Counted from the first letter of the stretch, positions 9,872 through 19,492 are shown. The stretch: DNA of 20,913 nt from Apostichopus parvimensis (GCA_000934455.1 KN882282.1:130974-151886); one strand, 5' to 3'. Numbers and translations are program-made. Notes: a model not told the origin generated them from the letters alone.

Positions 9872-10272
9872 GCGTTGTGGTCAAGTGGTTAAGGCAATGG
9901 TCTGGTGATCTAAGGATTACAGGTTCGAGCCCTGGCCAGATCATTGCGTTGTGTCCTTGGGCAAGGCACTTTATCTCCATTGCCTCTCTTCACCCAGGTG
10001 TATAAATGGGGACTTGCGAGGTAACTCGTAAATATAGTTGCGGGCGCTGGTTTGTGGCTGCATAAGTGAAGTCCCCCGGGGGACACGTGGTTGTGGTGCA
10101 CTGTGGTGCCCCAGGAGAGATTGATTGAATTGCGCACACTTTGGTGTGTAGGTGTGACAAGTTACCAATGACCAAGGCTAAGTTGTACACGCTATGGTAC
10201 ATTTAGCGCCTTTGAATAATTTCTGTTGATTTTGGCGCTATATAAATGTCTTCTGATTGATTGAGTGGATTG
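9872..10272 (+). mobile_element. tRNA-derived SINE with L2-like 3' tail
   Basis: The head is tRNA(Ser/Leu)-like. GTGGTCAAGTGGTTAAGGC fits a class II tRNA A-box region, and GGTTCGAGCCC at 9922-9932 is a B box. A body follows (TTGTGTCCTTGGGCAAGGCACTT, then a TTCACCCAGGTGTATAAATG block). The 3' end reads TTTGGCGCTATATAAATG and passes into TGATTGATTGAG repeats. That end resembles L2-clade LINE tails, which suggests mobilisation by an L2-like partner. The 7-base ATTGTAA at 9865-9871 recurs at 10273-10279, consistent with a target-site duplication. The three overlapping minus-strand frames at 9910-10202 are shadows of this element. Confidence 0.85.
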
Positions 10273-10279
10273 ATTGTAA
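10273..10279. repeat. Right copy of possible SINE target-site duplication (ATTGTAA)
   Basis: This follows the TGATTGATTGAG tail repeats of the SINE and matches 9865-9871. The final TGATTG of the tail could create part of the match by chance. Confidence 0.45.
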
Positions 10280-11233
10280 CAGTTCTCGATTGGCCAGCTG
10301 AGCACATAGCCTATAAAGAAGTATGTGGATCAAATGAGGACATGGGATGAAACAGTTGACTCAGTTAAGTTGTATTGAACACATTCAAGTGAAACCATCT
10401 AGGGATATGCTTGACGTGCTTAAATTTAAGTGTCCACCTAGGCTAATCTCCATAACACATATGGTCACTAACTGTATTTTTCAATCATTTTTAACTCTTT
10501 CTACTTCTTACGTTATCATGCCAACAGAGCACTGTGCTAACTAAATAACATTAAAGAAAAAAAAAGAATTTTGTTAGGCTCTTTATTAAGCAAATGGAAC
10601 AGGGCTATACTAAGTCAATTTTTCATAACTAAAATGCAGACCGCTGCTTTAAACTTCAGTTACGATAAACAGCTTGTTTGACAGATGGTAACATGGTCTC
10701 GAAAACAATTCTGCCTCCTTCAGGAAAAATGTTGCCCTCACCTTGTTTCAAAAAGTATTGCTTTTATCAGTTCCCAAGGGGTTTCAGTTTGTCTAATAAT
10801 AACATTTATCGCTGCTGGCACATTGGAAATCCCTCGGTGGTACAGTAATGTTTATGGCTAGAAAATTTTGTCTCGCAGCCAAACTGAAAACAGATTTCTT
10901 TAAAGTCTGAGAGGTTCTTGTTTATATTGTTTCTGCTTCATCAGTGTTATGACAACTCCATAAAGAATGTTCCAGGGAATGAGTATGTCATAGTCAGACA
11001 GGGATCACTTTACTAAGACAGGCTCCTTATCATAAATACCAATCTAACTCATACCACGACGAACGACATTTAGCGTTGTCGTCGTTGGTCTCGAACAAAC
11101 AGACTCCTTCCCCCACACTCTTCTTGTTCCTGCATTAAATGAAACATTGGAAGTGTTTGATAAGTTGTTCTGAAGTATACCATCTTGGAAGAGGTATTTT
11201 GAAACTAACAAGGCAAAAAACACAAACAGTAAA

Positions 11234-11246
11234 CCCCCCCCCCCCC
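11234..11246. repeat. Poly(C) tract, 13 bases
   Basis: This is an uninterrupted C run inside presumed intron 3. It is another member of the set of G/C homopolymers in the window. Confidence 0.95.
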
Positions 11247-11880
11247 ACTCCCCTTATACTGCATACATAGTATTTGGTCCATATGTTCTAAGTTAATTTT
11301 CCAGGTGAGTATTAAAAAAATAAATTCCAACAGAGCAGTACACCTGCTGAAAATGGTTAGGTCCAAGCAAGGCTACAGTATGCATCACTCATAGGCAAGC
11401 TTGGTGTCATAGCTCTGAGATTGAAAGGACTAGTCCAGGTGAAAAATGGCTGTTGGCTGATCAAATGAAGGAAGAACATATTCTAAGCAACCCAGTGAAT
11501 TTTTTGCATTCAATTTCTATATGTATTGGATTTGAGATAACTTTTGAAGTTAACATGTTTTTGAAACAAAAGTGAACTTGAAGCAAGTATGCTTAAAACA
11601 TGGTCAAAACAAGAAAGTGAAAAAAATTTATACACTAATATGGAGAGAGCACAGTATTTACTCAAAACATTCCAAACACTCTTGTTAATATTCCAAATTT
11701 CAAACTGTTAATGCTTGATGTAAGAGCACGATTTACCTCTTTCCATTAGTGAAATATTAGTCGACTTGTGTGCTATGCAAACACACTTAAATCTACCTAG
11801 CTTGATGATTATTTCTGCTTTGTTTTTCAGTCTTAACTGCTTTTCTTAAATTTTTCTACATAAATTTTCCAAAAATTAAA

Positions 11881-12120
11881 GCTGCTTCTCTTGGTTACGA
11901 TGCCGAAGGCTCAGTAACCTCTGCTGGCACTGGTGTGTTTGTATGGAAGCGTGTGTGTATGTGACGGCTAGCTTGTAAACACAATTATTATCATATTTGG
12001 TAGGCAGAAGCCCCATGATGTGTAGATGTGGCCTATTGTGTTAGGTCCCCATCTCTTGAATATTAATGAGTGGGCAGAGCTTAACATAAAATTATTAAAA
12101 TGTCAATATCTCTTCAACCG
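11881..12120. repeat. Possible dispersed repeat fragment
   Basis: The text TATTTGGTAGGCAGAAGCCCC... ...GTGTTAGGTCCCC... ...GTCAATATCTCTTCAACCG resembles, from memory, the body of the AGGTCA-rich repeat family present at 17.3-17.7 kb. It lacks the AGGTCA core here. Identification is tentative. Confidence 0.3.
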
Positions 12121-12774
12121 TATTTTTTTGTTTGTTTTTATACTATATCACTAAATAGACTTTGTCAACATGATAACTGATTCCTGGTTCCTTTCCTTAT
12201 ATGTTGCTGCTTTAGTCAATAGATAATCCCTCTTCAATATGGTGTGCAAATAGTTCATGAATATTAACATACATGGCTTACTACACTATGAATATCTGTT
12301 CGGACATCGGAACCACTAGAAATGTTTTCGTTTTCTGGTTTTGCATCGATGTCGGTAACTCTTTTGCTACCCATTCGATATAAATTGATATGCACATGGC
12401 ATTGAAGTTCAATTATGCCTGACTTTGTTTCATCTTTATTCCAAATAATGGAATTTAAACAGTCCTGTCAATTTGTTAGTATAACTACTGTAGCTTGAAA
12501 AATATAACCAATGAACCTTTTTTGTACTTTCCTGGTACTGTATACAGCATACAATGCTCATATATATATTTTTTATATCAGTATTTACCTTTAGGGCTGT
12601 AATGGATTTAAATCAGTTTGTAAACAGTGATTCAGTGCATTACAAACAACACAGTAAACTGTATACACATTTGTTATGCATGTTTGTTCAACCATGTACC
12701 TGTATGTATATATTTGCATAACTCAAAATTTTCTGTCTATAACCGTGACATATATATCAAAAGTCTGTATCATA

Positions 12775-13540
12775 AAATATTTAGGCATTTACCATGATGA
12801 GAATCTTTCCATGAAATCACACATACAGAGGAAATGTTGAACTGCTACATGTCAAATTATCATCGTATAGCCAGTGATCAGGAAATATCTAATAACCATT
12901 GATGCTTGTAAACAAGTTGTACATGAATTGATTATATCCCACCTTGACTACTGTACAGAAATGGCCTCTTTTAAGGCCCTTCAAACCTGCGAGATTAAAA
13001 GGCAGCAACGATTTCAAAAACAAGGCTGCTACTGTAAGTGAGTCCTGGGGTAGCTGGGATCTAGGCCTGTTATTCCCTCGACCTGTTTAAAGAAATTACA
13101 ATGGCTTCCCATTACATTACAGTACGTGTTCAGTGCAAGATTCTTACCATTGTTTGGAAGCACTGCTTGAATGGACAAGTATACATGTCTTCATAATTTA
13201 GACATTAGCAATCCTGTGAGTGCTAAGTTCTAGTGCTAGGAAAAATCTCCATATACCAACTGTAGGTCCAATTGCAAAACTTTGGGTAATCGTTCTTTCA
13301 CTGATTCAGGTTCCCAGATGGAGAAACGAGCTTCCAGGTGAAATTCAAGATGCAATAGTTATAAAGCAGTTTATAATCCAAACTTAAAACATGTTATTTT
13401 GTATTATGTTCTAGATTTTCTTTGTAATCCATTTTTTTGTACTTTTGTCTCGAATCCCTTGTTTTTGTACAGCGCATTAGATAACACTTGGTTGATAGTG
13501 CACTGTATTAAATGTATAATAATAATCATAATAATATATG
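12775..13540 (+). pseudogene. Decayed L2/CR1-like non-LTR retrotransposon, reverse transcriptase C-terminal part and 3' tail
   Basis: From 12781 one plus-strand frame reads LGIYHDENLSMKSHIQRKC, then RKYL..IDACKQVVHELIISHLDYC. After a damaged stretch the same frame reads CLKKLQWLPITLQY (13081 onward) and KTLGNRSFTDSG (13276 onward). After a frameshift, RWRNELPGEIQDA...KQF follows. This order (LGV.LD..L, IRKYL...LV.A.I.S.LDYCN, L..LHWLP, YG.R.F...LWN.LP) is the well-known C-terminal pattern of L2/CR1-clade reverse transcriptases. At least three in-frame stops and a frameshift show it is dead. The 3' end has AGCGCATTAGATAA, then ATGTATAATAATAAT repeats, a degraded L2-type tail. The 5' end is truncated, which is normal for LINEs. 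The open frame on the opposite strand at 13477-13704 is not a gene. Confidence 0.85.
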
Positions 13541-13610
13541 CACCGGTACAGTAGGCAATAATTTCTCAGGTAACGCATTGCAAAGCATGCAAATTTGTTA
13601 AAATACAAAA

Positions 13611-13747
13611 TGCAAAGATGCACAGGCACTTTTTGTATATGTAGATAATTACCATGTAGTGTTTTATAGTCCGAGACAAAATTCAGATTTAAGAAACAAC
13701 ACAAATTTGAATACTAAATTATTCGCTGTACTGGGTACATCTTTGCA
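13611..13747. mobile_element. Small inverted-repeat element, copy A (TGCAAAGATG...CATCTTTGCA)
   Basis: The ends are a perfect 10-base inverted repeat. The interior is AT-rich and non-coding and contains ACAAATTTGAATACTAAATTATTC, as separate blocks shared with copy B 363 bases downstream. No transposase is present. It could be a miniature inverted-repeat transposon, or a local duplication of a hairpin-forming sequence. Confidence 0.55.
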
Positions 13748-13973
13748 ACTGGCAACAGTAGTACTGTAGTTTACTACTTCAGTTAGCTCTACTTTAATGT
13801 TATTTGATATCAGAGAATACTTCCAATTTTGTTAGGCAGTTTTGACAGCTCAAAGCTTTGTCGCTTGTCAATGTTTCCAACACATGTGCAAGAATCAGGG
13901 AATAAAATATCCAACTGTATCACATTGTAAAAGCATAGATATGCAAAATCGGTGAATTGCTATATATATACTG

Positions 13974-14082
13974 TGCAAAGATGTACACAAGAATCATAGT
14001 ATTTTATGAGAGACAAAGTTCAGAGGATTCCAAACTGCTACACAAAATTTGAACACTAAATTATTCACTTTACATCTTTGCA
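13974..14082. mobile_element. Small inverted-repeat element, copy B (TGCAAAGATGTA...TACATCTTTGCA)
   Basis: The ends form a perfect 12-base inverted repeat. The interior matches copy A in order: GAGACAAA.TTCAGA, then ACA(A)AATTTGAA.ACTAAATTATTC. It is shorter than copy A by 28 bases. The right end runs directly into the 21-bp minisatellite. Confidence 0.55.
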
Positions 14083-14095
14083 CTAGTACAACATA

Positions 14096-14198
14096 ATGTC
14101 CATTTTGCATAGTAAAATACCCATATTGCATAGCATATTGCCCATTTTGCATAGCAAATTGCCCGTTTTGCATAGCAAATTGTCCGTTTTGTATACAT
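14096..14198. repeat. Minisatellite, 21-bp period, about 5 units
   Basis: The unit is close to CCCATTTTGCATAGCAAATTG, with the CC anchor at 14100, 14121, 14142, 14163 and 14184. Units differ at a few positions (CCATATT, CCGTTTT, TCCG). Because 21 is a multiple of three, two minus-strand frames stay open and give a 7-residue repeat such as AICYAKW. I treat this as a by-product of the array. Confidence 0.9.
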
Positions 14199-15163
14199 TG
14201 TGAGATGCGATACTAGAAAAAAATGATTCCCTCGATATGATACAGCATATATACAGTATATATCTGTGCTTTGCTGTGTAAGGGAGATGTACAGGATACA
14301 GTAGCAATGAATTCCATCAAGAATATTAAATCTTGACACGGTTCTGCTTTGAAGTGCTCTCCTTCACGCATAGAATAAAACTTAAAACTCTATCTTGAGA
14401 TTTTGTGCTGGTATAATACATAACTAAAGTACATAACGAGTGCTCGATACCACTGACATACTGTAATATATATACTGTACAGTATAGTCAGTGTAATACT
14501 GAAAATAAGGCTGAGCTGTATAGGGATAAATTTTAACAATTTACATGGCTATATTTGAGGATGAATCCATCTTTTATAAATTTATTTATACCAGTCAACC
14601 TTTTCTAAGGTTCTGCCAGACAGATTTCCAAGATAGTTAGTTGGACAACATAAGTTGTACGACATGCATTTATGATCCTCCATATACTGTACAGTATGAT
14701 AACAAAGCTGTTTACCTAATATAAGTACAATTGGATTCCAATCCTGAACTTTACAACCAAACTCAATCTTGGCTAGGTCAGATGCATATGGACATGTTGC
14801 TATTTTGTTTTCTTTATGCCATGATGGTAATACATTTAGGAATGTTTATAGGAATCTGTATGAATTCTTTAGTTTGACTGTGCTATTCATGGAACAGTTT
14901 AAATTAGTGTCCATTTTTAAGAGCACGGTGTCGTAAAGAAAAGCTGCAGCGGCTGCTAAATCCACTGCAGCAAGGCTGAATCAGGTTCCAATATAAAACA
15001 GTATAGAGATTATCTTGGCGGTACCTATTGTGTGAAACTGCACAGGATAAAGGATTAGACGTTCCTATACAGCTTGGCAGTGTTTTTTCTTCTTATGTTT
15101 CATACATTTCCTTTCAAATACAAATTACTCATAAACATAGGTTTTAAAGTAAATTTACAAAAA

Positions 15164-15205
15164 CAGGAAGAAGAGGAAAGGAAAAAAAAAAAAAAAAAAA
15201 AAAAC
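15164..15205. repeat. Purine tract ending in 24 A
   Basis: AGGAAGAAGAGGAAAGG-type sequence leads into 24 consecutive A at 15182-15205. No retrocopy or SINE body is recognisable upstream, so I read it as a simple repeat, not a poly(A) tail. Confidence 0.9.
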
Positions 15206-16103
15206 AGATAAATGATTCCTTGTCATTGGCATTTGACATTGAAGACCAAACCATTATTTGCATAAATTGTAGTTCTTTGATCAAACCGTGTTGACATTCT
15301 AAACTACAGGTACAGGTAGTAGGAGTTCAGTGCCACATGGACAACCTGTTGATCAAATTTGAATGATGCCAATTTAAATGTTAAGACAATACATATGTAC
15401 CAAGGAATCAGATTAGGTAGAATGTTTGTTCTTTCTTTTCTCATCTAGCTTTTTTATTATCTGTTTGACATGGAGATCAACTTAACTGTAATGTATGCAT
15501 TGCACATACAAAGTTCTTTCATCACAGACTCCGAATGATCCTACAATGTGTTATTTCTGCAAAACCCTATGTCAGTATTGTGGTATACTTGACAGTAATT
15601 TAGTACAGAGTTCATCGTCACAAGAACCTATTGAAGAAATTCAAATGATGCTTATTTTCATGTCACTGTATGTATATGGATCTACAGTACGTTACAGTTC
15701 ATGTAGGGATTCGTATTTACAGTAAATGCTTAATGTAAATACATATATGTTAAATGTCAACAGTTGTTTGATTACATGGACTTTGCATAGTACTGTAAGT
15801 TTATACAGTAGTGCAATGCTTGGCACAGATTGATCATGGAGACCTCTGTGAAGTCTTATACAGCTACTAAGTACTACTACTACTATTACAATGCCAATGA
15901 TAGTATTTGTACTCAGTTTGAACTTTGTACTGTACAGATCTATGATGCTTAAATACAGTAGTTACTGTAATGACAAATATGTGTTTTTAAAGCAGTCCTT
16001 ACTGTACAGTACCTGATTACAGACGAAAATTTGTAAGATCCGGGGAAACCGAAAACACCAAAAACAGGCAGATGTGCTTTTAAAACTACGTTAAACGTTG
16101 TTG

Positions 16104-16130
16104 CATGGTTTCCCGAAAGGGAAAACCATG
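16104..16130. repeat. Hairpin CATGGTTTCCC-GAAA-GGGAAAACCATG
   Basis: An 11-base stem pairs around a GAAA loop, with one extra A on the 3' arm. It is a strong candidate hairpin in intronic DNA. GAAA is a stable GNRA tetraloop type if transcribed, but no RNA gene family is recognised. Confidence 0.5.
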
Positions 16131-16294
16131 GAGTCATGCTTACTGAGATTGCAAAGTCGGCAATGACTATAATGGGCATTGAAAAGTCGGTAATTACTGT
16201 ACTGTACCATTACGGTTAGATTGATTCACTACGGTAACATACAGAAATGAAGTACTCAAAGCCGAAGACTTCGTTGGTACAAATCCTTTGCCCA

Positions 16295-16313
16295 GTGACG
16301 GCTAGACCGTCAT
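16295..16313. repeat. Short hairpin TGACGG-CTAGA-CCGTCA
   Basis: A perfect 6-base stem has a 5-base loop, just upstream of a 250-base segment that ends in an L2-like tail. It may belong to a repeat of which only the tail is recognisable. Confidence 0.4.
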
Positions 16314-16534
16314 TTCTGAGAAAGGTTGCTAAATATTATTAAAATCATAGGGTCTGCACTGTTTGTCAATGTTAGAAAAAAATTCAATATTTAGAATAAA
16401 ATTATCAAAGGAATATTAAACTTGTACTTGGTACTATTAAAGTAGTAAATGTAGATAATATTATGTAGTTAACCTGTCTTTAAATGTGAAAATATGTTGT
16501 GTTTGATACAGAATTTTTTTACTTGTTAATACAT

Positions 16535-16619
16535 CACTTTTGTTGATGTAAAGTGCTTTGAGATATTCTGTTATGTAAAGCGCTAGATAAATACATAAAT
16601 TATTTTTTATTATTATTAA
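16535..16619 (+). mobile_element. L2-type retroelement 3' tail
   Basis: The segment reads GATGTAAAGTGCTTTGAGATATTCTG, in parts, then GTAAAGCGCTAGATAAATAC and an ATT-rich microsatellite. The paired GTAAAG(T/C)GCTTTGAGA and AAAGCGCTATATAAAT blocks are the typical 3' end of L2-like LINEs and of SINEs that share their tails. The body upstream (about 16330-16535) is too degraded to classify. Confidence 0.65.
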
Positions 16620-16789
16620 AATATGCTCCACAATACATGTACATATAAGAACCCATTACTTACAAAATTCATAATTCTTGCAAGAGGACTCCACTATGTA
16701 TATAATTTATTTATAACTGATAAACTGAGTATTAACCCAGTTTAAGGTACTTTACTGTACTGTATTCAGTTGAATAGTGAATAGCATAT

Positions 16790-16804
16790 GTGTGTGTGTG
16801 TTTG
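16790..16804. repeat. (GT)n microsatellite
   Basis: This is a short run of GT dinucleotides inside presumed intron 3. Confidence 0.85.
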
Positions 16805-17274
16805 TGTACTTGAACCTGATTGGTTCTGTTCTACATGAAATTGGTTACTATGTACAGTAACATAGTAGAATAGCCTAATAGGCCATTTGTACTACTGCAC
16901 ACAGTATGTAAACTTCTCTTCATTAGTTTAGAAATGTCATTTCAAGTCTCGGCTATTTGATAAGGAATTATACCTACTATGGACAGACAGGCAACAAAAC
17001 ATGGATTTTACAGTACAACATCCCTTAAGGATTCTGTCAAACTTTTGAGTGGTTGTCCTTAGCACTTATAATCTCACAAATTGCATGAATTAACCTTTTG
17101 AGAATGTCAGAATGACAAGAAGATGTGACAGCGAAAAATACTACATGTTTGGGTCACCTCGAAAGGGTATATCCATGGATGAAAGAAATTCTGAAAACAC
17201 AATACATTCCCTTCAATATAGGTTAATAATTGGGATTTAAACTTCAGACGGGGTACAGAACTTGTTTGTATGTG

Positions 17275-17690
17275 TTATGTACAGTAGATCCACCTTAGCA
17301 ATACAAGAACTGTATGCAGTAATTATTATTTTTTAATAGGTCAGTAACTATTTTGTTTATAGGTCAAAGGTCATGTGAGGTCACTAGAGGTCAATGTCTG
17401 AAAATGTTGTAGAGACGATGACTCCTGAATGAAAAGCTTTAATGATCATCATCTGTAGTACTTGGAGATCCACTGGGTGAAAAACCTCCATACGTTAGTT
17501 GTATACCTACGTTTGTAGGCCAAAGGTCAACAGAGGTCGAATTCTGAACAACAACTTGTAACATAATTCTGAAAGTCAAAGCTTGGATGACCCTCATATT
17601 GGGTGTGTACTGTATATCCACTTTAGTGTACACGTACAAGAATCCTGACTTTTTTGTGTGGGTCAAAGGTTATTTAAGGTCAATGGAAAT
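17275..17690. repeat. Tandem array of about 150-bp units, each with an AGGTCA direct-repeat core
   Basis: Cores begin at 17361, 17517 and 17660 (spacings 156 and 143). Core 1 has AGGTCA at 17361, 17368, 17378 and 17388 (gaps 1, 4, 4). Core 2 has AGGCCA, AGGTCA and AGGTCG at 17517, 17524 and 17534 (gaps 1, 4). Core 3 has GGGTCA, AGGTTA and AGGTCA at 17660, 17667 and 17677 (gaps 1, 4). Before the cores GATCCACCTTAG/GATCCACTGGG/TATCCACTTTAG recur with an ACAAGAA-type block. After the first two cores AAAGCTTTAATGATCATCAT/AAAGCTTGGATGACCCTCAT recur. The units are diverged, so the array is old. Confidence 0.75.
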
Positions 17691-17763
17691 AAGATCAAAA
17701 ACATACAGAAGTGATAAATTCATATCGTAAAGGTAAAGCAGTGTATAAATTTCAGAAATTTCA

Positions 17764-17855
17764 GTGGTTGTCCCCAGGACAACCAGCTCACCAATTTTTG
17801 GTTGTCCTGCTGAAATTTTGGTCGTCCTGCAGTGGAAACATGTAAAGTAGGTTAT
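17764..17855 (+). repeat. GGTTGTCC hairpin repeat, copy 1
   Basis: It starts with a perfect hairpin (GGTTGTCC-CCA-GGACAACC). TTTTTGGTTGTCCTG, TTTTGGTCGTCCTG and TGTAAAGTAGG follow. The same ordered blocks occur at 19937-20052 in the same orientation, so these are two copies of one repeat. Confidence 0.65.
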
Positions 17856-18106
17856 ATGTTTTTGGGATGGCCAAAGGAACTCCAATAAGGAGAAGATACA
17901 TTTCATTCAACTTCATCACTTTATTTACAACATCTTCTAACTTAGAGCCCCATATTGAAGACAGGGAACTTGGCTAGTCTAGTCTAACACTGTGGACGGA
18001 GAAAGAGGGATATATGGAGGGGACGGGACATTCAAAGAAAATATCTAAGTTTGTTATGAACTGTTCCCTTGAAAATAAATAAATAACCAGTGTTGGAAAA
18101 CCTTGT

Positions 18107-18334
18107 TCAATTTCCCACGAACACACTGCCGATTTCTCGCCGTAGTTCGCGCAGCGAACACAACGAGCACGCGTAGCGTGCGAGCATAATGGCGTGGGGT
18201 CCAGGGGCCCGCCTTAGTTCCCCGGTGGGGTCAAGGGGTGGAACCCCTCGTGGGGGTCCAGGGGGCGAAAGCACCCGGAAAATTTTGGTATTTTTGCGTG
18301 TCTGGCGATAAAAAATTCGCAGCTGAGGATGCAA
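18107..18334. repeat. GC-rich block, probable transposon-derived repeat
   Basis: The segment is markedly GC- and CpG-rich against an AT-rich intron. It has short palindromes (TTCGCG-CA-GCGAA; CACGC-GTA-GCGTG) and GGGGTCCAGGGG/GGGGGTCCAGGGGGCG repeats. Its minus-strand open frame (75 residues, PPGPPRGVPPLDP) follows from composition. GGTCCAGGGGGC-type blocks are, from memory, frequent in invertebrate repeats. No family is assigned. Confidence 0.45.
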
Positions 18335-19297
18335 AATACTGACAACTTTTTGAATTTAAATTATTACGAAACTGATGAAAATTTTAAAATGACAAGTTAG
18401 AGTACTATGTTATAAAATGAAAAAAGATTTAATCTGTCTTGCAATCTTTAAAAAGTTTAACTTACAAAATTTCCGATATTATGAAACAAACAACGTTCGG
18501 CAAAGCCTCGTTTCTAGACTGCCTAACAATGAATAGCTTGCACTATGCGTTCATCAATTTACAACTGCAGTGTTTAACCCTACTTATTTACTACGGTAGG
18601 CTACATGTGATGAATTTTCCCAGGTACCTTGCCAAACAACTGTGAGCTCATTCCCTGTCTAACACCTGTTTGTTACTATTTTTTGACACGTTTCCAAGGA
18701 ACGTTTCATGGACTAGAATTAATTAGGTCAGTCAGTAAAGGATCGGTAAAGTTATGCGAATTATTATCTTAGACGTTCAAGAAAAGTAGGTAAAATATCC
18801 CCGTAACAGTAAGGTAAGTAACTGACTCCTCCGCATGAACAATACAATATATTCCCCATGATACACGAGGCACAGTTCATACCATACATCATAGCACGAT
18901 ATCAAGGCCCCTACAGTAGCTATGGCCATCTTTATGAAAGTAAACCTTGTAATCACATGTTTTAGGCCACTTGGCATGATTAACTCAATGCTTAATATTG
19001 TTTCCATGTTTTTGTAGAAAACGTTAACTTCGCAATATACAATTAGTTGTATTTTTGTAGTTACGTGAGATCCGTAACCGATGAGGTGGTTAGGCTATTT
19101 GCTATACACTTAACTATGGTAGGATATTATTTTTTCCGTATTTTTGGAAATTCTAGAAAATACTTTCTTTTCCCCCCGCTTAACACTAGATGTGGTCCTA
19201 CGGTTTATTCATATATATTCATAGAGCCTTGTTTACATGACATTAGTTGCATTTAGCTCAATATGCCAGTTTCGCGTGAATATTTCGAAAGTTTTAT

Positions 19298-19335
19298 GCT
19301 CGATCTTTCGTAAAATTTGAAAGGTGTACCAACTT
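19298..19335 (+). repeat. 38-bp perfect direct repeat, left copy
   Basis: It begins GCTCGATCTTTCGTAAAATT and ends GTGTACCAACTT. It is identical to 19493-19530; one mismatch later, both continue CTTTTC. The 157 bases between the copies are almost all T-rich pyrimidine sequence. Confidence 0.9.
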
Positions 19336-19475
19336 TCTTTTCTTTTGTTTCTGAAACTTTTCTCCTGAAATTTTCCTTTTTGTTTTTTACAGATGTACTT
19401 TTTTCCTTCGTGTTTTTTTATTATTTTTCGTCCCGTTTTTTTTTTCTCTATTTTTTGCCCCGATTTTTTTTTCCA
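19336..19475. repeat. T-rich low-complexity tract
   Basis: This pyrimidine-rich stretch has several T runs of 6-10 bases and lies between the two 38-bp direct repeats. The plus-strand frame at 19317-19508 is phenylalanine-rich only because of this composition. Confidence 0.85.
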
Positions 19476-19492
19476 ACCATGCTGGATTTCTC

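Noticed and set aside
9910-10202. Three overlapping minus-strand open frames.
   Set aside because: They lie on the opposite strand of the SINE and owe their openness to its composition.
14070-14339. Minus-strand frames of 74-89 codons with a regular ICYAKW-like heptad.
   Set aside because: The periodicity comes from the 21-bp minisatellite, two frames are open at once, and there is no splice or start context.
15182-15205. 24-A run as the tail of a processed retrocopy or SINE.
   Set aside because: The sequence upstream is a purine tract without A/B boxes or coding similarity, and I saw no flanking duplication.
15495-15725. Plus-strand frame with CYFC/CQYC cysteines as a zinc-finger exon.
   Set aside because: Spacing does not match a finger I know, His partners are absent, and TACTGTA-type repeats make up its end.
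17764-17782. GGTTGTCC...GGACAACC as an RFX X-box.
   Set aside because: The half-sites look similar, but the spacing is longer than the usual X-box and the motif sits in a multi-copy repeat.
18777-19007. Minus-strand frame with a hydrophobic stretch (MAIATVGALI...).
   Set aside because: No domain, no convincing splice pair and no partner exon. It lies within the presumed intron.
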